The position numbers were made by a program, and so were the translations under genes. Source: an uncultured Spirochaetales bacterium (GTDB lineage: Bacteria > Spirochaetota > Spirochaetia > Sphaerochaetales > Sphaerochaetaceae). From it: a DNA stretch of 64,000 nt. The notes below the pieces were generated by a model. It ran no database searches and was not told the DNA's origin. It saw only the letters and a program-made list of their open reading frames with translations. The stretch lies in NCBI GenBank assembly GCA_944393005.1, contig CALXYO010000004.1, positions 1 through 64,000 on the forward strand, in the 5' to 3' direction. This document shows positions 36,021-43,297 of this stretch, piece after piece (the first letter of the stretch is position 1; every line of letters starts with the position of its first letter).

Positions 36021-37301
36021 ATGAGTGAATATGTTGTAAAAGGCGGAAGGAAACTGGAAGGCAGTGTCAGAATAAGCGGAAACAAGAATGCGGCTCTTCC
36101 CTGCCTTGCCGCAACACTTCTGACTGATGAAAGCGTAACGCTTGAAAACGTGCCGTCAATACAGGATGTGAATGTGATGCTCCGTCTCTTAGGTGAACTG
36201 GGCAGTCAGGTATCAGGGCTTGGCGATGGCATGTACGCACTGAAAAGCGATATATCAATATGTGCACTCACTCCATCCCTTGTTGATTCCGTGAGAGGGT
36301 CCATCCTTTTTGCCGGTCCCCTTCTTGCCAGAGGCTACAAGGTGGTCATACCGCCTCCCGGAGGCGATGTGATAGGACTCAGAAGGCTGGACAGCCATTT
36401 CATAGGATTGTCAGCTCTTGGAGTGAAATGTGAGATAAATTCACTCAGCAATCTTGAAATGACACCGCCGGGCCGCCTCAAAGCCGCTGATATCTTTCTT
36501 GACGAGGCTTCTGTAACCGCAACGGAAAACTGCATAATGGCGGCAAGTCTTGCTGATGGAACAAGCACAATATACAATGCGGCATGCGAGCCTCATGTGC
36601 AGAATCTGTGCCATATGCTGAACAGCATGGGATGTGAGATCACGGGGATAGGTTCCAATTTTCTTACCATAAAGGGGAAGGAAAGTCTTCATGGCTGCCG
36701 CCACAGGCTATGCTTTGACTATATGGAATGCGGATCCTTCATCGGTCTTGCCGCCTGTACGTACAGTGCACTCACACTTACAGGGATTGATGATGATGGA
36801 ATGAAGCCGGTGGAAAAGGGCTTCAGAAAACTCGGAGTCGAATTTGAGACAGGAAGAAATGAAATACATGTTCCTCGGAACATGAGCCGTGTAATAGCCA
36901 GAACTTATACCGGTGTGACCGAAAAGATTGATGATGCACCATGGCCGGGTTTTCCTGCTGATCTTCTTTCAATAATGTGTGTCACCGCCACACAGATGGA
37001 AGGAAGCATACTCATACATGAGAAGATGTTTGAATCCAGAATGTTCTTCATAGATTATCTCATAAGGATGGGAGCAGACATAATACTGTGTGATCCTCAC
37101 CGTGCCGTTGTGAGAGGCAGGACCCGTCTTAAAGGCAGGGAGGTAATAAGTCCAGATGTCAGGGCGGGCATGGCGCTTGTTGTTGCAGCTCTCTGTGCTG
37201 AAGGAGAGAGTGTCATAAGTAACATTGAACAGATTGAAAGAGGATATGAACATCTTCTGGACAAACTTGTAAACATCGGTGCCGATATCAGAAGAATCTA
37301 G
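36021..37301 (+). CDS. murA: UDP-N-acetylglucosamine 1-carboxyvinyltransferase
   Basis: A 426-aa enzyme for the first committed step of peptidoglycan synthesis, transferring enolpyruvate from PEP to UDP-GlcNAc. It starts MSEYVVKGGRKLEGSVRISGNKNAALPCL, with the active-site Lys-Asn. The loop that normally carries the fosfomycin-binding Cys lies near PSLVDSVRGSILFAGPLLARG: Asp occupies the Cys position (LVDSVRGS instead of xxCxxR), which in other bacteria gives natural fosfomycin resistance. The open frame reaches back to 35892, but the family start and promoter favour 36021. Confidence 0.92.
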   Translation: MSEYVVKGGRKLEGSVRISGNKNAALPCLAATLLTDESVTLENVPSIQDVNVMLRLLGELGSQVSGLGDGMYALKSDISICALTPSLVDSVRGSILFAGPLLARGYKVVIPPPGGDVIGLRRLDSHFIGLSALGVKCEINSLSNLEMTPPGRLKAADIFLDEASVTATENCIMAASLADGTSTIYNAACEPHVQNLCHMLNSMGCEITGIGSNFLTIKGKESLHGCRHRLCFDYMECGSFIGLAACTYSALTLTGIDDDGMKPVEKGFRKLGVEFETGRNEIHVPRNMSRVIARTYTGVTEKIDDAPWPGFPADLLSIMCVTATQMEGSILIHEKMFESRMFFIDYLIRMGADIILCDPHRAVVRGRTRLKGREVISPDVRAGMALVVAALCAEGESVISNIEQIERGYEHLLDKLVNIGADIRRI

Positions 37302-37826
37302 AAAAGTTTTCCACACTAAATATAGGTTTTCCACAAGTTTTCAACAGGCTTGTTGAAAACTATGGAAGAAGTTGTGGTTTTATGTTGGAAGATAGAATGT
37401 TACCAGAATGACATACAAATGCGGAATAAGTGTCAAATATTTATAATAAAAAGAATTATCTGGTTAACTTCTCTTTAGTTTTACATCTGGAATTATATAA
37501 TTTCTTATAATATTTCTTCATGTTGGAAGTGTGTAAAACACCTGTTTTGAATAAAGTTTTCAACAGGTTTTCAACAAGCGTTGTGCAAATTGTTTATAAC
37601 TCAGTAATTCTTAACAAGAGAGGCAGATAGGCCTGTTTAAAACTCTGAATGAACCAAATTTCATGTAAGCTGCGGCTTTGTTATGGTTGAAATCAGGTGA
37701 ATTTTTACGCTTCAAGTTATATCCCAGCAAGGCAGTTTCCTTAATGTGAAAAGACAAATGTTTCACTGAACATGAGTTATAGGCAAATGAATTTCTGAGC
37801 ATGGTATTATCTGTGCAGGAGGATAA
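37302..37826. other. Non-coding region with a second cluster of DnaA-box-like 9-mers
   Basis: Six exact TTTTC(A/C)ACA sites lie between 37307 and 37576: plus strand at 37307, 37327, 37338, 37557 and 37568; minus strand at 37351-37359. Pairs 37327/37338 and 37557/37568 are 11 bp apart, and 37338/37351 form a 9-bp inverted repeat with a 4-bp centre, as at the origin. An AT-rich stretch lies between the two halves. The rest shows no supported gene. Confidence 0.75.
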
Positions 37827-37892
37827 ATGATTTTACCGCTAGTGGTTCTGATCTTTTTTGTAATAAGTATGGAGGAAGCCGGCATTCACTGA
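37827..37892 (+). CDS. Candidate 21-aa hydrophobic peptide
   Basis: The frame MILPLVVLIFFVISMEEAGIH has a strong AGGAGG 4 nt before the ATG and TATTAT at 37805-37810. It could form one membrane span. Without homologues this is a candidate only; it could also be a leader peptide or chance. Confidence 0.35.
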   Translation: MILPLVVLIFFVISMEEAGIH

Positions 37893-38005
37893 TTGCTGGT
37901 GCGGAAAATTATCACTATGTAGAGAAAAATTCTGAAAAATTAATATTTTTAATATTCCTTTAATCTTCGTCTCTTATAATGAAGACATCAAAGGAGAAAA
38001 CAGAG

Positions 38006-38743
38006 ATGAAAAAGAAAATAATGACAATAATGATTGCCGCACTGGTAATTGGAAGTGTAAGTCTTTTCGCAATTACGAATCAGGAAGCCGAGAACATAGC
38101 ACTTGAGAGTGCGGGTGTGGACAGGAACAGCATCACGAACATCTTCTCAAGAACAGACAGGGAAGACGGAGTCAGGGTTTATGATGTGACATTCTTCGAT
38201 GCTGATGGAAAGTATGAATACTCAATCGGAGTTGATGACGGACTTGTCTATGGCTTTGACTATGAGAAGAACATGAGGGGAATAAGCGCATCTTCCTCAA
38301 GTCCCGTAAGCCGTGATCAGGCGCTCTCAATCGCACTTATGGAGGCAGACCTCACTGAAGAAGACATCTCAAGGGAGAGTGTTGAGTATGACCGTGATGA
38401 CGGCATGGAGATCTATGAGGTTGAGTTCAGGAGCGGGGATTATGAATACAGCTATGACATAGATGCCTCAAACGGAAGGGTGATGGCAGGAGAGTATGAG
38501 ATAAGGGGAAGGGTTGCATCAAACAGGAATGCAGAGCTTATCAGCACGAGTGAGGCGGAGATGATAGTACGCTCCCTCATCGACAGCAATGCAGATTATG
38601 TGAGGATACGCTCAGACTATGATGACGGGATCTACATATATGAAGCGGATATGTATGCACAGGGGATAGATTATGAGGTTGAGCTGAATGCGGCTACGGG
38701 GGATGTGATCAAGTTCTCATGGGAGGACTGGTCAGGCCGCTGA
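38006..38743 (+). CDS. Secreted protein with three PepSY-like repeats
   Basis: A 245-aa protein. A signal peptide (MKKKIMTIMIAALVIGSVSLFA) is followed by three PepSY-like units starting near residues 25, 98 and 180. Each has a helix with EA/QALxIAL followed by strands that end in YEYSIGVDDGLV, YEYSYDIDASNGRVM or YEVELNAATGDVI. PepSY domains are thought to inhibit peptidases or act as periplasmic modulators. TATAAT (37975-37980) sets the transcript start, so the upstream in-frame ATG 37979 lies inside the promoter and is not used; AAAGGAG lies before ATG 38006. Confidence 0.82.
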   Translation: MKKKIMTIMIAALVIGSVSLFAITNQEAENIALESAGVDRNSITNIFSRTDREDGVRVYDVTFFDADGKYEYSIGVDDGLVYGFDYEKNMRGISASSSSPVSRDQALSIALMEADLTEEDISRESVEYDRDDGMEIYEVEFRSGDYEYSYDIDASNGRVMAGEYEIRGRVASNRNAELISTSEAEMIVRSLIDSNADYVRIRSDYDDGIYIYEADMYAQGIDYEVELNAATGDVIKFSWEDWSGR

Positions 38744-38773
38744 GATGTGAGACATCATGCATAAATGAAAGAA

Positions 38774-38809
38774 GATGCCGGACAGGTTGGTGTCCGGCAT
38801 CTCCTTTTT
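38774..38809 (+). terminator. Terminator after the PepSY gene
   Basis: Perfect 11-bp stem GATGCCGGACA / TGTCCGGCATC followed by TCCTTTTT. Confidence 0.9.
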
Positions 38810-38818
38810 CATCACCAT

Positions 38819-39910
38819 TCATGCATTGTATTCAAAACAGCTTTCACTTACGAAATCACTTATTACAAGCTGGGGATTTCCTGCTTTTCCGTTTCTGTGG
38901 ATTTCATCTACCACGGTGAAAAGCTGTCTCACGTTTCCAGGCCAGGAATATGATTTCAGTGATTCGATATCCAGAATGGGGGAGGTATAGTTTTTCTGCT
39001 TCTCATAGTTTCTTACAAGTTCTTCGATATCGTCACGGTGATTCTTTAGCGATGGCACGATAATGGTTGCACCTGCTATTCTCATGTAGAAATCCATTCT
39101 TATAAGCCGCTTTCTGTAAAGAGTCTCAACAGGTACGTTTGTTATCGCGATTATCCTGCATTTCGCCTTCCTGGTAATATTCTCACCGACTCTGCGGTAT
39201 TCACCGTTTTCAACAAACCGCAGGAGCTTTGCCTGCTGCTGCGGACTAAGTTCCTCTATTTCATCAAGAATGAGGGTTTTGCCTTTTGCAAGTTCGACTA
39301 TGCCTTCATGATCGCTCAGTGCTCCGGAGAAAGCACCTTTCACATGTCCGAAGAGAAAGCTTTCAACAAGGCTGTTGTCAAGAAGCGCGCAGTTAACAAC
39401 AGGAGCTTCGCTTGTGAAAAGAGTTCTGTGTATTTCCTGTGCCGCGATTTCCTTTCCGCTTCCGCTTTCTCCGCAGATAAGCACATTGCATTCAGACTTT
39501 CCGATAAGTTCTATCTTTTTCCTTAAATCGCTCATTACGGCAGATGAGCCGATAAGAGCAGATTCCTTTCTGCCGCTGTCTTTTCCGCTACTGAAAGTGA
39601 ATATTTCATCCGCTCTGCTTTCAAGTCTGTCACGGGGAACAACAACTGCCTTTCCGATACTGAAAGAGTAGCTTCCATCAGTCAGCAGTATGAGTTTCGT
39701 GAAGTGTCTGTTTTCTTCCAGTTTCTTCAGCAGGGCGGTTATCACACCAAGGCTGTAATCCTCATCGACAAGGACGTGAAAAGCACTTTCGCATTTTGAT
39801 GAGCACGCTTCAAGCCTGGATAGTGAGGCGAAAAACTGGCAGTTCTCCCTTTCGCATAGCCATGCAAGTTTCTGTCTGATGTACCTGCTGGTACTGTTGA
39901 CCAAGATCAT
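38819..39910 (-). CDS. Sigma-54 enhancer-binding-like AAA+ protein without DNA-binding domain
   Basis: A 363-aa protein. The N-terminal part (1-110) is not recognised. The AAA+ domain has Walker A GESGSGKE (about residue 145), GAFSGA (about 190; the usual sigma-54 contact loop is GAFTGA), and Walker B TLILDEIEELS (about 215), followed by the arginine-finger region EYRRVGEN and SWPGNVRQL. After this it stops within about 35 residues, with no Fis-type helix-turn-helix. It may activate sigma-54 polymerase from solution, or act in a different role. AGGA lies before ATG 39910. Confidence 0.8.
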   Translation of the reverse strand: MILVNSTSRYIRQKLAWLCERENCQFFASLSRLEACSSKCESAFHVLVDEDYSLGVITALLKKLEENRHFTKLILLTDGSYSFSIGKAVVVPRDRLESRADEIFTFSSGKDSGRKESALIGSSAVMSDLRKKIELIGKSECNVLICGESGSGKEIAAQEIHRTLFTSEAPVVNCALLDNSLVESFLFGHVKGAFSGALSDHEGIVELAKGKTLILDEIEELSPQQQAKLLRFVENGEYRRVGENITRKAKCRIIAITNVPVETLYRKRLIRMDFYMRIAGATIIVPSLKNHRDDIEELVRNYEKQKNYTSPILDIESLKSYSWPGNVRQLFTVVDEIHRNGKAGNPQLVISDFVSESCFEYNA

Positions 39911-40076
39911 TAGTTCCTCCGCTTCTCTCCTGTTGCTCCCTTTTGAGCTTTGCCAGAATAGAGGGAAACATTTCTTTGTAACAGTGCCTTTTCAGAAAAG
40001 AAGTGGAAAATTTACGTTTTTCAGGCAGTTTTCTCATTCACAGCGAGCAGTGGATACTGTTACGGGAGCATGTTTT

Positions 40077-40820
40077 TCAGCTGTACAGACTGTTTTCTAT
40101 GGCACCGAGTGCGAAGATTCCTGCAGTCTCTGCCCTGAGTATGTTGGTCGGCATGATTGCGGCATCTGCGCCGTTTTGTACTGCAAATGAACATTCACTG
40201 TCCGAAAAACCGCCTTCACTTCCTATGAAAAGGCTTATCAGCGTGCCTTTTTCAATGTCTTGCAGAATCTCTGAAAGGTAGCGGCTTTCTTCAAGAGTGC
40301 TCTGATGAAGTATTATCTTCCTTCCTTCAGCTTCCCTTACGGCTTCTGTGAATGGTATGACCCTGACATCTCTGACTGCCGTTTCAGATCCGCTTTGCTG
40401 CACGGCTTCCTTCATTATTGTCGTGATGCGCTGTGCAGCATGGCTGTTAAGTTCCTTCTCCTGTGTGTGTTCGCTTGTGAAGAATGTTATTGAAAGAACA
40501 CCGACCTCTGTGAGCATACGGGCTATGTCTTCATTCTTCTTTCCCTTGCAAAGCCCCTGATAGACACACACCGGTGCTATTTTGCCCCTGAAGCCGGAAA
40601 GAGTGTCTGTAAGGCTCCTGTCAGGACGTGAAACGGGAGTCAGGGATATTGTGTCCTCATCGACTATCCTTGCCTCATAATAACTGCCGTCATTGTCCCT
40701 TGCGGTGAAAAGATCACCGGAGGAAAGCCGCAGTGATCTGAAAAGGTATACCTTGTCCCTTTTCTTAAGGCAGTATGTCCCTGTGCCCGCGTATGTACTG
40801 TCAAGGAGAAATACTCTCAT
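40077..40820 (-). CDS. rsmE: 16S rRNA m3U1498 methyltransferase RsmE
   Basis: A 247-aa SPOUT methyltransferase. The N-terminal PUA-like part (residues 1-70) includes HRSLRLSSGD-like LFRSLRLSSGDLF; the C-terminal knot has LFIGSEGGFSDSEC (about 195-208) and LRAETAGIFALGAI (about 229-242), the SAM-binding knot loops. The start overlaps the stop of the preceding ctp gene by 4 nt. Confidence 0.92.
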   Translation of the reverse strand: MRVFLLDSTYAGTGTYCLKKRDKVYLFRSLRLSSGDLFTARDNDGSYYEARIVDEDTISLTPVSRPDRSLTDTLSGFRGKIAPVCVYQGLCKGKKNEDIARMLTEVGVLSITFFTSEHTQEKELNSHAAQRITTIMKEAVQQSGSETAVRDVRVIPFTEAVREAEGRKIILHQSTLEESRYLSEILQDIEKGTLISLFIGSEGGFSDSECSFAVQNGADAAIMPTNILRAETAGIFALGAIENSLYS

Positions 40821-42238
40821 AGGCTGTCCAGATAATCCACGGCGGCTGCCAGGACTATGTCATAGACAGGATCTGTTATGGGCCTGTCTTCCCAGTTCAT
40901 GCTGACGATATACTGGTTTCTGATCATGAGCCGCAGGTAATATGGATCAAAGGATATCTCATCCTGCCAAAGGGCGGTGAATGCCTCAATGTTGTCGATG
41001 CTGTAAGCTGGATTCTCATCGATCCAGGCGACCATATCCTCATAATGTTCATTGATGAAATCATAGTAATCTGTCAGTTCTTCATCACTCATCTGCGGAG
41101 GTGTCACTGTTATATCCGGAGTGATGCCTGTCTCGTTGATGTCATTTCCTCCTGGAGTCTTGTAACGTGCAGAAGTGAAGTGGATGGCACCTCCGTCCCA
41201 TGGAAGGACGTCCTGCATCACGCCTTTGCCGAATGTCGTCTCTCCGATTACAACGGCACGGGCATTGTCCTTCAGTGCTCCTGTGAGAATCTCGCTGGCA
41301 GATGCGGTTCCCTCATTCACCAGAACCACTACGGGAAGATCGTATTTCCTTGTCTGGTCACTTGCGTTCATCCTGATGACGGAGCCGTCCTTCTTCTCTA
41401 TGTTTACAATCGTGTCACCGGTTTCAAGAAAGAAATTCGCAACGAGGTAGGCAGAGTTCGTCGTGCCTCCTCCGTTATTCCTCAGGTCTATTATGAGGGC
41501 CTTCATGTTCTGTGCTGAAAGGTCTGTGAGCGCACTGCTCGTAAGAGGATATGTGGAGTTCGTGAATGTGGCGATTGAAATATAGCCGTAGCTTGTGCCT
41601 GGTATGATTGTGCTGCTGACACTCGGCACAGCGACCTCTTCCGGCGTGAGTGTGACTTCAAACACGCTGTCCGCCCGGTGTACGACGAGTGTCATCGGCA
41701 CACCTTCCTCGCCCCTCAGAAGTTCGGACACTTCATCCGCATCCATCTGGGCCACGGGTTTCCCGTCAACATGGCTTATCATGTCACGGGCCCTGATACC
41801 GGCAATGTCGGCAGGTCCTCCCGGAAACGGACTCTGCACCTGAACCATGTATGTGCTCTCGTCATCCCAGTCAATGAACGCCGGATCCATTTTCGTAAGA
41901 TAGATTCCGATTCCCGTATACAGGCCAGTGAGGGATTCTGTCTCTTCCTCCATATCGTCTTCGCTTATGTACATTGAATACGGATCATCCAGAGAAGCAA
42001 CAAGTGCCTTTGTCAGATTTTCCTTCACTTTTTCAATATCGATATCGTAAAGATAATTCATATTCAGATACTGGTACAAAGTGTTCAGGTCAACCAGTAT
42101 TGCCGAAATACCGGTATTCTGAACGTTTCTCTCAATTGAGGAAGAGGTGAGTGATTCCCTGTTTCCCTGTCCTGAAAGAGTGCAGAGAAAACCAAGAAAA
42201 ACAAGACAGATGCATGCTGATTTCTTCAGACTTTTCAT
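40817..42238 (-). CDS. C-terminal processing peptidase (S41 family)
   Basis: A 473-aa secreted protease. The signal sequence MKSLKKSACICLVFLGFLCTLSG could be cut as a lipoprotein at Cys19, though the lipobox is weak. A PDZ domain (about residues 90-170) is followed by the S41 core with the catalytic Ser in VNEGTASASEILTGAL and Lys in TFGKGVMQDVLPWDGG. Such proteases trim periplasmic proteins near their C-termini. The open frame reaches to 42640, but a promoter (TTGAAA-N17-TACACT) ends 7 nt before ATG 42238, so that start is used. Confidence 0.88.
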   Translation of the reverse strand: MKSLKKSACICLVFLGFLCTLSGQGNRESLTSSSIERNVQNTGISAILVDLNTLYQYLNMNYLYDIDIEKVKENLTKALVASLDDPYSMYISEDDMEEETESLTGLYTGIGIYLTKMDPAFIDWDDESTYMVQVQSPFPGGPADIAGIRARDMISHVDGKPVAQMDADEVSELLRGEEGVPMTLVVHRADSVFEVTLTPEEVAVPSVSSTIIPGTSYGYISIATFTNSTYPLTSSALTDLSAQNMKALIIDLRNNGGGTTNSAYLVANFFLETGDTIVNIEKKDGSVIRMNASDQTRKYDLPVVVLVNEGTASASEILTGALKDNARAVVIGETTFGKGVMQDVLPWDGGAIHFTSARYKTPGGNDINETGITPDITVTPPQMSDEELTDYYDFINEHYEDMVAWIDENPAYSIDNIEAFTALWQDEISFDPYYLRLMIRNQYIVSMNWEDRPITDPVYDIVLAAAVDYLDSL

Positions 42239-42245
42239 GTCATCC

Positions 42246-42274
42246 AGTGTAGTGCAAAACAGAACCCCTTTCAA
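42246..42274 (-). promoter_or_regulatory. Leaderless promoter of ctp
   Basis: -35 TTGAAA (42274-42269), 17-bp spacer, -10 TACACT (42251-42246), 7 nt to ATG 42238. It abuts the -35 of lgt back to back. Confidence 0.65.
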
Positions 42275-42304
42275 TTGACCATCATATGATGAGAAGGCTA
42301 AACT
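42275..42304 (+). promoter_or_regulatory. Leaderless promoter of lgt
   Basis: -35 TTGACC (42275-42280), 18-bp spacer, -10 TAAACT (42299-42304), 6 nt to ATG 42311. Confidence 0.6.
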
Positions 42305-42310
42305 TGAGCC

Positions 42311-43297
42311 ATGTCCCTTTATATAAACTATCCGTCGTGGCTGGATCCTTATGTGGTTTCTTTCCTTCCTGTCAGATGGTATGCCGTCATGTATATCGTC
42401 GCATTCGCACTTGCATATTTCCTTTATGAATACCAGGTGAGGAAGGACGGGTGCACGGATCTTGATAAAGAAGGAAGACAGAGTCTTTTTCTCTGGGCTG
42501 TCGTCGGCCTTCTTCTGGGAGCACATCTCTTTTCCGTGTTTTTCTACTCGGATGCCTCTTTCTATCTGACACACCCCTGGCTTATATTCTGGCCTTTCAG
42601 GGACGGTGAGTTTGTCGGCCTTCCCGGCATGAGCTATCACGGAGGAGTTGTCGGAGCCCTTGTCGGAGGTTTCATATACTCACGTATAAAGAAATTCAGC
42701 TTTCTCACCCAGGTTGACTACATAGTGGCGGGAATACCGCTCGGCTACACATTCGGACGTATAGGAAATTTCATAAACGCAGAGCTTTATGGAAGGATTT
42801 CGACGCTTCCATGGGCAATGGTCTTTCCCACAGCGCCATCTTTTTCAAGCAGCGAAGAATGGGTCAGGAATATCGCGGATCAGTGCGGCATGACTTATGA
42901 GCCGGGAGCTTTCGTTAATCTTCCGCGTCACCCGTCCCAGCTTTATGAAGCACTGTTTGAAGGAATAATCCTTTTCCTGATTTTATGGTTCATATGCAGG
43001 CCTCTGATCAGAAAACATGCACTTAAGCCCGGATCCATGCTGTCGTTTTATATTTTCGGCTATGGCTTTTTCCGGTTCTTCATAGAGTATTGCCGTCAGC
43101 CTGATGCAAATATAGGGTATGTGATAGCGCTTGGAAAGGAGAGTGACAATATCGCCGTTTTCCAGTCGTTTCTCAATATTTCGAAAGGACAGATGTTCTG
43201 TCTTATGATGATGGTTTCCGCCATTGTGCTGTTTTTCATCGTGAACAGGAGGAAAAAGTATGGATATGAATCAGCCGGTAAACGGAAGAATAAGTAA
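42311..43297 (+). CDS. lgt: Prolipoprotein diacylglyceryl transferase
   Basis: A 328-aa inner-membrane enzyme that adds diacylglycerol to the lipobox Cys of prolipoproteins. About seven membrane segments. It carries RWYAVMYI near the N-terminus, GMSYHGGVVGALVGG (about residues 109-123) and the Lgt signature GRIGNFINAELYGR (about 149-162), then PRHPSQLYEALFEG (about 203). The C-terminal loop between helices 6 and 7 is slightly longer than usual. The end overlaps the next gene by 38 nt. Confidence 0.95.
   Translation: MSLYINYPSWLDPYVVSFLPVRWYAVMYIVAFALAYFLYEYQVRKDGCTDLDKEGRQSLFLWAVVGLLLGAHLFSVFFYSDASFYLTHPWLIFWPFRDGEFVGLPGMSYHGGVVGALVGGFIYSRIKKFSFLTQVDYIVAGIPLGYTFGRIGNFINAELYGRISTLPWAMVFPTAPSFSSSEEWVRNIADQCGMTYEPGAFVNLPRHPSQLYEALFEGIILFLILWFICRPLIRKHALKPGSMLSFYIFGYGFFRFFIEYCRQPDANIGYVIALGKESDNIAVFQSFLNISKGQMFCLMMMVSAIVLFFIVNRRKKYGYESAGKRKNK

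Noticed and set aside
37611..37802. 63-codon leftward frame near the second 9-mer cluster
   Set aside because: No ribosome site or -10 with suitable spacing, no recognisable family; probably chance.
42239..42640. N-terminal extension of the Ctp protease and overlap with lgt
   Set aside because: The extension is antisense to lgt and its promoter, and a signal peptide begins at 42238.
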